Part shown: positions 1 through 8,521 of the stretch, one piece after another
Layout of the letters: each line of letters starts with the position of its first letter
How positions within the stretch are numbered: position 1 is the stretch's first letter
Source: an uncultured Eubacteriales bacterium
Lineage (GTDB): Bacteria > Bacillota > Clostridia > Christensenellales > Aristaeellaceae
Assembly (NCBI GenBank): GCA_900315675.1
Contig: OMZY01000006.1
Location: 83,592 to 147,591, forward strand
Reading direction: 5' to 3'
Length of the DNA stretch: 64,000 nucleotides
Notes under the pieces: model-generated
Databases searched by the model: none
What the model was told of the DNA's origin: nothing
What the model saw: only the letters and a program-made list of their open reading frames with translations
Translations under genes and position numbers: made by a program

Positions 1-581
1 GCCCAGCACCATTCGTCATAGAAATTCTGCACCGCGAAGGGCAGCCGTTCAAAGAAACTGTAGTCCTCCAGCGCAAAGAGACTGAAGCGGTTGGCGTATT
101 CCGCCTCCTCCGGATCCAGCCAGTCGGTGCTGAACCAGTCTGAAAGCGGGAAACCGATTCCCTGCTCCTTAAAGATCAGGCCGCAGATAATCCGGCCGGC
201 CACGATCAGCAGGCAGGCGCCCACCACCGCGGAGTCCATGATCCGGGACCCCGGCTGCTTCGTGATTTTGCCCGTCAGCCATGCCGCCAGCATACCGCCG
301 CCCAGCGCGCCCCACAGCAGGAAGCCGCCTTCGTTCACCCGGAATATCATCCCGAAGCCTTCGTTGCCCAGAATTTCGTCAATCATAAACAGGCAGAAGC
401 CCAGCCGCGCCAGTGCAAAGCAAAGCGGAACCGCCAGCAGGGCAAACCAGCCGGCGGTTTCCTTTTTCAGTCCTGCCTTCCCCATGCTCCGGGCTGCCAG
501 CAGCAGCGCGCCCAGCGCCGGAAGAATCATCAGCAGGCCGAAGGGGTAGATGGTCAGAAAACCCAGTTTGATCGGTTCCAT
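1..581 (-). CDS. Lgt-like polytopic membrane protein (partial, C-terminus off the window)
   Basis: The reading frame is open from an ATG at 581 to the window edge, giving 193 residues. It starts three bases after the stop of the upstream glycosidase gene and has a GAGGAA ribosome site. The protein is very hydrophobic. A segment reading NEGGFLLWGALGGGMLAAW, followed by MDSAVVGACLLIVAGRI, resembles the Gly-rich and D...GR segments of prolipoprotein diacylglyceryl transferase (Lgt), but the usual His before the Gly-rich loop is Trp and the RxGNFxN motif is not kept. A homologous protein lies at 18166-19104 beside a second glycosidase. I infer a membrane enzyme or carrier acting on a lipid or lipid-linked substrate. 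True Lgt activity is unlikely on motif grounds. Confidence 0.6.
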   Translation of the reverse strand, partial: MEPIKLGFLTIYPFGLLMILPALGALLLAARSMGKAGLKKETAGWFALLAVPLCFALARLGFCLFMIDEILGNEGFGMIFRVNEGGFLLWGALGGGMLAAWLTGKITKQPGSRIMDSAVVGACLLIVAGRIICGLIFKEQGIGFPLSDWFSTDWLDPEEAEYANRFSLFALEDYSFFERLPFAVQNFYDEWCW

Positions 582-584
582 CTC

Positions 585-1583
585 TTATTCCTCAACATAG
601 CCTTCCGCGGATGCAAAGTAAATAATATCGGTAATCTCCCGCAGGCCGGGGGTCTTGCAGATCTTCTTGTTGTTCATGATCAGGTTGGTGGATCCGCCGC
701 CGTCAAAGTTGTAGGCGATGATGGCTTCCGGCACTTTTTCCGCGACCAGTTCCGCGAATTCCTCCAGCGTCAGGCCCGCGGTGGAATCCGTCTGGCCGAA
801 CACTTCCACAATGGCATACTCCAGGTGACCGGTCTGCACCAGCGCAATCCGCTGCTGGGGATAGCTCCACTGATAGTCTCCCTGCTGTGCCGCCTGGGAG
901 GAGGCGATATCCTGCACTTCTCCGTTGATCACCAGGGCGGGGCCCAGGTTGAAGGTATCCATGATCGTCCTGCCTTCAGGGGTCAGTGTTTCTTCCGTAA
1001 ATGCCTCAATATCCTTTGTTCTGGCATGGGGAACAATGTGGAAATCTCCCTCGCTGTCCACCACCAGCATATCGAAGCAGATGGGCTGCCCCTTCTTTTT
1101 CCGGGTGGTGTCCGTCGCGTCCCGGATAAACTCGCCCTGCCGGACCACGTAGCCCACGTCGTTTTCATATTTGAAGAAGTCGCCGTTCATGGCCACCACG
1201 GCATTCTTGCTCTTGGCAATGTCCTCACCCTTAGCTCGGCCATTGCCGCTGTAGGTGTCCTTGCTCACCGCGGTGCGCAGCTGAGAGGCGTCCTGGATTT
1301 TCACCCGGACAACCCAGACCTCGTGCTTCACGCTCTTGCCCTTCACCTTGGCGGTCACAGAGCTTTTTTCCGAGGTGACTTCAATCGTGGAATCGCTGTA
1401 AGCCACGGGAAGCTTTCCGTCGTAGGTCCATTTTTCCTTTTCCGTTTTGACGCCGCCTTTGGTAAAGTCCATCGGCAGTTTCACGGCGTCTTCCGCCACC
1501 ACGATCGACGGGCAGGAAAGACCGGCTGCCATCGCAAGCAGCAGCAGTACGGCAGCAATCCAGCGGATCAGATTACGGTTCAT
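585..1583 (-). CDS. Secreted phosphodiester glycosidase family protein (NAGPA/DUF2233)
   Basis: The 332-residue protein has an N-terminal signal peptide (hydrophobic residues about 8-28, ending near VVAEDA). The NAGPA fold is marked by AVVAMNGDFF near residue 131, GYVVRQGEF, FNLGPALVINGE, QRIALVQTG and the C-terminal NFDGGGSTNL motif. Family members cleave sugar-phosphodiester bonds (alpha-GlcNAc-1-phosphodiester in the animal enzyme); the bacterial substrates are mostly unknown. The start follows AAGGAG by eight bases. The gene sits between a DUF6273 lipoprotein gene (upstream, 12 bases) and the Lgt-like gene (downstream, 3 bases), which suggests one operon acting at the cell envelope. A paralogue lies at 19108-20079. 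Confidence 0.82.
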   Translation of the reverse strand: MNRNLIRWIAAVLLLLAMAAGLSCPSIVVAEDAVKLPMDFTKGGVKTEKEKWTYDGKLPVAYSDSTIEVTSEKSSVTAKVKGKSVKHEVWVVRVKIQDASQLRTAVSKDTYSGNGRAKGEDIAKSKNAVVAMNGDFFKYENDVGYVVRQGEFIRDATDTTRKKKGQPICFDMLVVDSEGDFHIVPHARTKDIEAFTEETLTPEGRTIMDTFNLGPALVINGEVQDIASSQAAQQGDYQWSYPQQRIALVQTGHLEYAIVEVFGQTDSTAGLTLEEFAELVAEKVPEAIIAYNFDGGGSTNLIMNNKKICKTPGLREITDIIYFASAEGYVEE

Positions 1584-1595
1584 GGCATTATCTCC

Positions 1596-2480
1596 TTACT
1601 CTTCGGTACCGGCCGGAGCGATCTCATAGGGATCCTCCAGGGTGCCGGATCCTGAAATGATCCTGTAACTGCCTTCCGCCAGGTACAGGGCAGGACGGAC
1701 TCCCTCATTGTCCCGGCCGACCTCGATCCGGCCGACCTGGCCGCCGTCCTTGGTGCAGACTGCCTGCTTCTTGTCCGTGGTGGACGGTGACCGGCCCCAG
1801 TAGGGACTGCAGGATCCGTACTTGGACTGGAACACATACAGGCGTTTCTCCCCCAGCGTGATGTTCGCGGTATCCGTGGCGTTCCGTACCTTTGCCTTCG
1901 GATCCGGATATTCCGCCGGATCAAATCCGTTGTTTTTGATGGCCCATTCGGTTCCCCAGGCGCGGACGGCGGGATTCTCCTCAATCTGCTTCAGCGTCGG
2001 GTCCTTCTTGGATGTCCAGGCTCCCAGGCCGATCTCCTTGTTTTTCATATCCTCCCGGGTAATCAGGAACACCTTGCCGAAGTTCTCACAGGGAAGCAGC
2101 ATGGACAGCTCCTCCTCCGTGAAGGCCTCCTCCGCGAAGGTGGTGTTCAGGTAGCCGCACAGCTCCGTCTGCGCAAAATCGCCTTTGAACTTTGCGTATT
2201 CGTTCCGGTTGTTGTGCAGCGCCCGGGCAAAGAGGATATATTCGCTCAGCAGGTAGGCCTTCTCGTCGTCCCTGGTCAGCACCCGCCACAGGATCGGTTC
2301 CACGCCGCCCTCTGCGGTCTGCGGATAGCGTCCCAGCCGCAGATAGGTATAGCCTTTTTCTTTGGAATAGCCTTCCAGCCCGTCTTCAGCAAGGGCGCAG
2401 GAAGCCAGCAGAAGAACCGCCGCCAGCAGCGCCGCCAGCCATTTTCTTCCCGGAATCCGGGTGTTCTTCCGTATCTTCAT
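1596..2480 (-). CDS. DUF6273-type secreted or lipid-anchored protein
   Basis: The 294-residue product begins at the ATG at 2480, chosen because AAGGTG lies eight bases upstream and the signal peptide starts there; the alternative start at 2516 adds 12 residues. The signal ends in LLLASCALAE, a possible lipobox with Cys. The mature part begins with a LRLGRYPQ...PILWRVL stretch and ends with SPYWGRSPS and GVRPALYL, the pattern of the DUF6273 domain common in surface proteins of gut Clostridia. Its biochemical role is unknown. It is the first gene of the run leading into the phosphodiester glycosidase and Lgt-like genes. Confidence 0.7.
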   Translation of the reverse strand: MKIRKNTRIPGRKWLAALLAAVLLLASCALAEDGLEGYSKEKGYTYLRLGRYPQTAEGGVEPILWRVLTRDDEKAYLLSEYILFARALHNNRNEYAKFKGDFAQTELCGYLNTTFAEEAFTEEELSMLLPCENFGKVFLITREDMKNKEIGLGAWTSKKDPTLKQIEENPAVRAWGTEWAIKNNGFDPAEYPDPKAKVRNATDTANITLGEKRLYVFQSKYGSCSPYWGRSPSTTDKKQAVCTKDGGQVGRIEVGRDNEGVRPALYLAEGSYRIISGSGTLEDPYEIAPAGTEE

Positions 2481-2619
2481 TGCTGTTTCACCTTTCTGAA
2501 TTAAAAAGCGATCCATGACTCATGGACATCCTGTTTATTATAGCATTTCCTGATTGTTTTGCATAGGGGAATCCTGCCTGTTTACACTTGTAAAAAGAAA
2601 GCGGCGCCCCTGTCAAACA

Positions 2620-2649
2620 TTGACATTTTGGCAGCTTTTAGTGTATATT
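2620..2649 (+). promoter_or_regulatory. Sigma-A-like promoter of the sensor-GGDEF gene
   Basis: TTGACA at 2620-2625 and TATATT at 2644-2649 are separated by 18 bases and lie about 55 bases before the start codon of the downstream gene. Confidence 0.55.
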
Positions 2650-2702
2650 TGTATAGCTGTACTGACGTATTGTAAATATGAAATAAATTGCAGGGAATCT
2701 AC

Positions 2703-4610
2703 ATGGCTACAGATCGGAAGAAAAAGTTCCGGATTGCATTTCTGACAGCCGACTGGAACTACGAACTGGTGGAAAGCACCCTCCACGGGCTCACGCAGTA
2801 TACCGTGGATCATCCGGATGTTCAAATCCGTGTATTCGACTGCTTCGGCAAGGATCAGGGCAATGATAAGGACCGGAGTGAATACACGATTTTTCAGCTG
2901 CCCAATTTATCCTGTTTTGACGGTCTGCTCATCCAGAGCAACCAGATTGTCCTCCGTTCCGCGAGGGAATCTCTTGAAAAGCAGATAGAAGAAAGCGGTA
3001 TCCCTGCTGTTGCCATCGGTCAGGAAATGAAGGGGTGCTCCCTTGTTTTCTTTGACAACATCCAGGCCCAATACGATATTGCCGAGCATGTGATCCGTGA
3101 GCACGGTGCTCGCCGCCTGGCCTATCTCACCGGTAACCTGCACTGCGGGTCTGAAGGACCGGACCGGCTGAGCGGTTTCCTGGCTGCCTGCCGGGACAAC
3201 GGTATCCCCAAGGAACAGGTCGAAATTGTTGAATGCACCTGGCGCACCAGCGATGCCGTAAACCTGGCAAAGCGCTGGATCCGGGAAAAGCATCCCCTGC
3301 CCGACGCTTTCCTCTGTGCCAACGATGAAATGGCTCTTGGCCTGATGGAAACGCTGCAGGAGAACGGCCTGCGGATCCCGCGGGATGTACTGGTCTGCGG
3401 TTTTGACAACCTGCCCTCCGCGGAGCTGTCCAGTCCCCGCCTTTCCACCGTCCATACCGATCACAGCAAACTGGATTATTTTGCGGCGGATGTACTCCTC
3501 GGCTTGATCCGCGGGGTGGAATCACGCACGCGTATTTCCTTCGGATATGACCTGATCTGTTCCGAATCCTGCGGCTGCCACAACGCGCCTCGCCGGGGTG
3601 TGATCCGGGATCTGTATTTCCAGCAGACCCGTTTCCTCCGTTCCTTCTATATCCAGCAGGACCTGATGGCTGAAGAACTGTTTGAAGCCCAGGACCTGCA
3701 GGATCTGATGCGTATTTTCAACCGGAGCCACGCCATCTTCGGCTGTGAGCATGTCTATCTGTGCATCAACGAATACTATTACGATAATTATGATAAAAAC
3801 ATGTGGCCGCGTTACGCGGAACATTTTGATTCCAACATGGTGCTGTTCGACAGCAGCTCGGATAACGAAGTCGTCCGTTTCCCCACCAGCAGTCTCCTGC
3901 CGGAGCGCCTGATGGAGAACGAGCCCTTCCTGATCTTTTATCCCCTGCATTACAACACCTATTCCATCGGTTACATTGTCATGAACGGGATCTGCGGCGC
4001 GGCAAAGCACAACCTGCACGAAAGCATCCTGAACTTCCTGGAAATTGCCATTGAAAACGTGCGGAAAAAGAGCCTGCTCCATAACCTGAACGATACCCTG
4101 GACGAGCTGTACGTCCATGACGCGCTCACCGGACTGTACAACCGCTTCGGTCTTACCCGTTTCGGTCAGCAGCGCTATGATGACCTGATCCTTTCAGAGG
4201 GATCCGTCCAGGTTCTTTTCATTGATATGAACGATATGAAGGCCATCAACGATCAATTCGGCCATGAGTCCGGCGACGCCGCCCTGAAGGCTGCCGCCCG
4301 GATCCTCCAGCGGATCTGTTCCGAAGACGCCTTCATCATGCGCTATGGCGGCGATGAGTTCATCATCATCGACAGCGGTGTCAGTCCTTCCCTCTGTGAC
4401 GAAATCAACGCCGCTGCGGAGCAATACAACCTCACCTCCGGCGTCCCCTTCACCCTGAGCCTGTCCGTCGGTGTTGTCCGGACCGATGTCCTGGAGCGGA
4501 AACCGCTGGACGAATGCATCCGGGGGGCGGATTCCCTGATGTACCGTAACAAGCAAATGATAAAAGCTGCCCGTAAAGCCGGGCAGCCGGTTCCGGATCA
4601 ACCGGAATAA
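2703..4610 (+). CDS. Sugar-binding-protein-like sensor fused to a GGDEF diguanylate cyclase
   Basis: The 635-residue cytosolic protein starts at an ATG preceded by AGGGA. Residues about 5-285 match the periplasmic-binding/LacI ligand-binding fold (AFLCANDEMALGLMETL, VLVCGFDNLPSAELSSPRLSTV), but there is no N-terminal DNA-binding helix-turn-helix. Residues about 300-445 look GAF-like and lead through a helical linker into DALTGLYNRFGL. The GGDEF domain carries an intact RYGGDEF active-site loop. The usual RxxD inhibitory site five residues upstream is not present. I infer a sugar- or metabolite-responsive cyclic-di-GMP synthase. No membrane segment or signal peptide is visible. Confidence 0.8.
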   Translation: MATDRKKKFRIAFLTADWNYELVESTLHGLTQYTVDHPDVQIRVFDCFGKDQGNDKDRSEYTIFQLPNLSCFDGLLIQSNQIVLRSARESLEKQIEESGIPAVAIGQEMKGCSLVFFDNIQAQYDIAEHVIREHGARRLAYLTGNLHCGSEGPDRLSGFLAACRDNGIPKEQVEIVECTWRTSDAVNLAKRWIREKHPLPDAFLCANDEMALGLMETLQENGLRIPRDVLVCGFDNLPSAELSSPRLSTVHTDHSKLDYFAADVLLGLIRGVESRTRISFGYDLICSESCGCHNAPRRGVIRDLYFQQTRFLRSFYIQQDLMAEELFEAQDLQDLMRIFNRSHAIFGCEHVYLCINEYYYDNYDKNMWPRYAEHFDSNMVLFDSSSDNEVVRFPTSSLLPERLMENEPFLIFYPLHYNTYSIGYIVMNGICGAAKHNLHESILNFLEIAIENVRKKSLLHNLNDTLDELYVHDALTGLYNRFGLTRFGQQRYDDLILSEGSVQVLFIDMNDMKAINDQFGHESGDAALKAAARILQRICSEDAFIMRYGGDEFIIIDSGVSPSLCDEINAAAEQYNLTSGVPFTLSLSVGVVRTDVLERKPLDECIRGADSLMYRNKQMIKAARKAGQPVPDQPE

Positions 4611-4622
4611 AAGTTTTTCGCG

Positions 4623-5975
4623 TCAGTCCTTCCGGATGGAAGTGTCCCCCTGGTAACAGCGGTAATAGACCTTGTTGGGCTGCAGGGTGACCCCGTCCTT
4701 GGCAAAAAGCTCGTCTATGGTCAGCGGCATATAGCCTTCCTCCTCCAGATAGCGGATAATCTGCCGCGTCGATTCCGGAGTGTGGTCCTTGATGTCATGG
4801 CAGAGGATAATATCCCCGTCATGCAGCTTTTTCCTGACCTTATTCATGACTGCCGAAGTGCTCAGTCCCCGCCAGTCGTAGGTATCCAGGCTCCACTGGA
4901 TATAAGCCCAGCCCACCTTGACCTCGATCATCCGCGGATAGCGTCCGCCCGGTACCCGGTCATAACGCACCGGAATCCCGATGGATTTGATCATGGCCGC
5001 GTTCACCTTTTTGGGCATGGCCCGCAGTGCGGAACCGGAGGACTTGGTTACGTTGCCATGGTGCCAGTTGTGGGAAGCTACCGCGTGCCCGTTGTCATGC
5101 TCCCGCTGTACCAGCCAGCGGTTTTCCTTGATCCGGTTCCCGATCACAAAGAAAGTTCCCCGGGCTCCGGTTTCCATCAGCGCGTCCAGCACTCCGGGAG
5201 TGTTCTTCGCGCTCGGACCGTCGTCAAAAGTCAGCGCACAGGTGTTGTAGTACGCCTCATTATTGGTTTCATCCCGGCCTTCTTCGGTCATCAGGTCCCG
5301 GATCTCAGGATAAAAGAAGGTCACGTCCATGAGGGTGCAGTGATCCTTGTACAGCGTTTCCGCCGGATAATGCAGCACCAGGGACATGCCGTGCAGCGTA
5401 AAGTCCGCCCCGGCCAGCGCTTCCCGGCTGCAGAGGCTCTCCAGGGTATCCGGGTCGGGTTCCTCTTCGGGCCAGTAATCCGTCAGGCTCTGCCGCACCC
5501 GGTCTCCCAGCGTCTTCCAGGTATTGTCCGTATCCTCGAACAGGTCTGTCAGACGCACAGGATCCCCGGTTTCCATATTATAGGTCCGGGTAGTGAATTT
5601 CTGGGCAGTCAGTTTCTGATGATAGGTGGTCCGTGCCTGTACCAGGAAGCTCATCCAGTGCAGGCCGGTCCGGCTGTAGCGGATCTCCACGTCCAGCCGG
5701 CTGTTTTTCTTTCCGTTGTTGCCGGCCTTGGGCAGTTCCGGTCCCAGTTCCTCCGCCCAGGCTTCCGCGATGCCGTTGATTTCCTCCGTCACCGCGGGAT
5801 GCGCTGTTTCCGCGTGCCACAGTTTAATCTGTGACTTGTTTTTCTGCGTGCTCAGTGTCGCTGTATTGGTCACCTTATGGCATTCCTGCAGCGTTTCGGC
5901 AAAAGCGGTGCTTCCGCCGGCCAGCAGGCAGACCGCCGTCAGGAAAACCAGTACGGTTCTTACTGTCTTTCTCAT
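4623..5975 (-). CDS. Secreted polysaccharide deacetylase with N-terminal DUF3298/PdaC-like domain
   Basis: The 450-residue protein has a signal peptide (residues 1-26). An N-terminal beta-rich region (about 30-230) resembles the DUF4163/DUF3298 region found in PdaC and RsiV. A C-terminal NodB-type carbohydrate esterase 4 domain follows. Its motifs are TFDDGP (catalytic base and metal Asp), SHNWHHGN (metal His pair), RVPGGRYP, LDTYDWRG and ILCHDIKDHT. It probably deacetylates peptidoglycan or another N-acetylated glycan outside the cell. The motif-3 segment is RVPGGRY rather than the common RPPYG. The start at 5975 follows AAGGGAAACG. Confidence 0.85.
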   Translation of the reverse strand: MRKTVRTVLVFLTAVCLLAGGSTAFAETLQECHKVTNTATLSTQKNKSQIKLWHAETAHPAVTEEINGIAEAWAEELGPELPKAGNNGKKNSRLDVEIRYSRTGLHWMSFLVQARTTYHQKLTAQKFTTRTYNMETGDPVRLTDLFEDTDNTWKTLGDRVRQSLTDYWPEEEPDPDTLESLCSREALAGADFTLHGMSLVLHYPAETLYKDHCTLMDVTFFYPEIRDLMTEEGRDETNNEAYYNTCALTFDDGPSAKNTPGVLDALMETGARGTFFVIGNRIKENRWLVQREHDNGHAVASHNWHHGNVTKSSGSALRAMPKKVNAAMIKSIGIPVRYDRVPGGRYPRMIEVKVGWAYIQWSLDTYDWRGLSTSAVMNKVRKKLHDGDIILCHDIKDHTPESTRQIIRYLEEEGYMPLTIDELFAKDGVTLQPNKVYYRCYQGDTSIRKD

Positions 5976-6015
5976 CGTTTCCCTTCCCGCGCGTATGGCG
6001 CAGTCTTTCCCGGTT

Positions 6016-6975
6016 TCACTGCACGGATTGGTCGGTTTCGTTCTTTTCCGTTTCCTGTTTCAGGTGTTCGGTCCGCCAGGGCTCAGGCATGTTCTCCGGG
6101 TCGGAATCCGCGAACGGTTCATAAACCTTGGAATGGAAAATCCGCTGGATAACCTCCTGGTGCGGATGCTGCACCCATCCCTTCGACCGGGATGTGCCCC
6201 TCGCTTCGATCAGGCAGTCCGGCAGGGCCGCCTGCAGCATCTTCACGGTCGCCTCGTCCGGGGATTCCAGGTCATCCTTGATGTTCCGGTAAATCCACAG
6301 CCGTTTCAGGCTCTTGATCTCCGCCAGGGGGGACAGATCCTCCACATAGTTCTGCACCAGGTCCAGGTCCATCAGGTGGTCCAGGTCTTTCAGGCAGGAG
6401 ACGTCCGTTATCCGGTTATGGAAGATTTCCAGGTATTCCAGATGCTTCAGGCTCGCGATCGGCGTAATATCCGTCAGATCGCACAGTGCCACAATCAGCA
6501 CCCGGAGTTCCGGCATTTCATAAAGGAAGTCCAGCTTCTTCACCGGATGGTGCCCGATATCCAGGGCATACAGGTTTTTGCACCATGTCAGCATTTCTAT
6601 TTCCTCATAGGAATGCTGCCGGTCTCCCCCGCTGTAGAGGGTGGAGAAGGCGGTGTCATCCGTCCGGACCCGGTGCCGTCCGTAGCGGAACTGGACGCCG
6701 AACTCCACATCCGGGAAAAGCTCGTTCAGTTTTTTGTACACTTTCAGGTTGATCACCGTATTGTACATATCTACTTTTTTGAGGTTCGGCAGCTGCTGCA
6801 GAAAAGCGTAAAAACCGTCCCAGTCAGTTACGCCGCGTTTCTCCAGATCCACATATTCTGTATCTGTGCTGACCGTAATTCCGCGGTAAGTGACTGTTCT
6901 TTTCTCCTCCGCCGAAACAGGCGCGAGGAGCATCAGCAAAAGCAGCAGAAGCGCTCCAGTCCTTTTGAAAACCAT
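6016..6975 (-). CDS. Secreted leucine-rich-repeat-like protein (copy A)
   Basis: The 319-residue protein has a signal peptide ending near APVSAEE. The body has repeated LxxLxxLxI units (for example LKHLEYLEIFHNRITDVSCL and LKRLWIYRN), typical of a short leucine-rich-repeat solenoid, preceded by HRVRTDDTAFSTLYS. It shares this unusual motif and the order of its segments with the protein at 17222-18193, so the two are paralogues. No enzyme motif is visible. It may bind another envelope protein or a glycan; that is inference. The tail is highly charged. It lies 40 bases upstream of the deacetylase start on the same strand. Confidence 0.65.
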   Translation of the reverse strand: MVFKRTGALLLLLLMLLAPVSAEEKRTVTYRGITVSTDTEYVDLEKRGVTDWDGFYAFLQQLPNLKKVDMYNTVINLKVYKKLNELFPDVEFGVQFRYGRHRVRTDDTAFSTLYSGGDRQHSYEEIEMLTWCKNLYALDIGHHPVKKLDFLYEMPELRVLIVALCDLTDITPIASLKHLEYLEIFHNRITDVSCLKDLDHLMDLDLVQNYVEDLSPLAEIKSLKRLWIYRNIKDDLESPDEATVKMLQAALPDCLIEARGTSRSKGWVQHPHQEVIQRIFHSKVYEPFADSDPENMPEPWRTEHLKQETEKNETDQSVQ

Positions 6976-7169
6976 TCCGTTGGCCGCACCTTTCCATTAT
7001 TATAATACTATATTATAGTAAATTCCCGTTTCCGGCGCAAGTTTCCCTGTGTAATCGTGTACATGGCGAAAATAGCATCATATAAAACCAGATTCTCACT
7101 TCTCATTCCATCCAAATAATAGTATAATGATTCTGTTCGAGTTTCCCTGACCATTTGAGGAGGATCGCC

Positions 7170-8387
7170 ATGACAGATTTTGTCAGCACCTGGAACAAAG
7201 ACTCTTTTCTGACTTATCCCGTTGGTCCTCTTGGGCTGATTGCCATGCCCGGCACCGAAGAGATGGGCGTTAAGGTAAACAGCTGGCTGAAAAAGTGGCA
7301 GGATCATACCGAAGAATCTCTGCCCGGAGACATGAGCACTACCCCCGGCGCAGAAAGACAGGACTTCCTGATCGAGGTCAACTGCCCCCGCTTCGGAAAC
7401 GGCGAAGCCAAGGGCATGATCAAAGAAAGCATCCGCGGTTACGACATGTACATTCTCTGTGACCCCGGTGCCTACAATGTGCAGTATCAGATGTTCGGGC
7501 AGACAGTTCCCATGAGCCCGGACGAACATTTTGCCAACCTGAAGCGGATCATCGCCGCCATGGGCGGTAAGGCCAAGCGGGTTACGGTCATCATGCCCAT
7601 GCTGTATGAAGGCCGTCAGCACCGCCGTTCAGCCCGTGAGAGCCTGGACTGCGCCATGGCGCTCCAGGAACTCGAGAACATGGGCGTCAGCAATATCATC
7701 ACCTTTGACGCGCATGACCCTCGCGTACAGAACGCGATTCCCACCACTGGTTTTGAAAGCATCATGCCCAGCTATCAGATCTTCAAGGCCCTGCTCAAGC
7801 GGGACAAAACCCTGCGGATCGACAAGGAGCACATGATGATTGTCTCCCCGGATGAAGGCGCCATCGACCGCAACATCTTCTACGCCTCCGTCCTGGGACT
7901 GGATATGGGTCTGTTCTACAAGCGGCGTGACTACACCCGCATCGTGAATGGCCGCAACCCCATCGTCGCCCATGAATACCTCGGCGACAGCGTGGAAGGC
8001 AAGGACGTCTTCGTTGCGGACGACATGCTGTCCAGCGGCGAAAGCATCATCGACCTGGCCAAGGAGCTGAAAAAGCGCAAGGCCAACCGGATTTTCGCCG
8101 GCTGCACCTTCGCCCTGTTCACCAACGGCCTGGACGCCTTTGAAGAAGCATACCGCAACGGTTTCATTGACCGGGTCATTTCCACCAACCTGACCTACCG
8201 CAAGCCTGAGCTGGCCCAGACCGAATGGTTCATCGAAGCGGATATGAGCAAGTACATCTCCTTCATCATCGCCACCCTGAACCACGACCGCAGCCTGAGC
8301 AAGCTCCTGAATCCCTACGACAGGATTCACGCCCTGCTCAAGCGCTACAACAACGAGCAGAAGGATGCCGGCATGCGCCTGGTCTGA
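7170..8387 (+). CDS. prs: Ribose-phosphate pyrophosphokinase (PRPP synthetase)
   Basis: The 405-residue cytosolic enzyme makes PRPP from ribose 5-phosphate and ATP for nucleotide, histidine and tryptophan synthesis. GAGGAGG lies eight bases before the ATG at 7170. Family landmarks are YEGRQHRRSARE (flexible-loop region), FDAHDPRVQNAIP, VSPDEGAIDRN and VADDMLSSGESIIDLAKELK, the PRPP-binding loop. At about 400 residues it is longer than the common 310-residue bacterial enzyme, as in a known clostridial subgroup. A strong terminator follows directly. Confidence 0.9.
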   Translation: MTDFVSTWNKDSFLTYPVGPLGLIAMPGTEEMGVKVNSWLKKWQDHTEESLPGDMSTTPGAERQDFLIEVNCPRFGNGEAKGMIKESIRGYDMYILCDPGAYNVQYQMFGQTVPMSPDEHFANLKRIIAAMGGKAKRVTVIMPMLYEGRQHRRSARESLDCAMALQELENMGVSNIITFDAHDPRVQNAIPTTGFESIMPSYQIFKALLKRDKTLRIDKEHMMIVSPDEGAIDRNIFYASVLGLDMGLFYKRRDYTRIVNGRNPIVAHEYLGDSVEGKDVFVADDMLSSGESIIDLAKELKKRKANRIFAGCTFALFTNGLDAFEEAYRNGFIDRVISTNLTYRKPELAQTEWFIEADMSKYISFIIATLNHDRSLSKLLNPYDRIHALLKRYNNEQKDAGMRLV

Positions 8388-8404
8388 TCACTCTGAAATC
8401 AATA

Positions 8405-8440
8405 AAGGAAGGGATTCTGAAATCCCTTCCTTTTGTTTTT
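8405..8440 (+). terminator. Rho-independent terminator of prs
   Basis: A 12-base-pair stem (8405-8416 with 8421-8432) is followed by a T-rich run. Confidence 0.85.
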
Positions 8441-8466
8441 CCTTTTCCCCTCCGCGGAATGCAGAA

Positions 8467-8503
8467 AGCCCGGTCCGGCGTGCTGCCGGACCGGGCTGTT
8501 GTT
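8467..8503. terminator. Hairpin between convergent prs and htrA-type genes
   Basis: A perfect 13-base-pair GC-rich stem (8467-8479 with 8485-8497) has a T-rich run on its plus-strand side. It lies 24 bases after the protease stop on the other strand, so it may serve either direction. Confidence 0.6.
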
Positions 8504-8521
8504 TGTTTTACCTGTCTGCGG

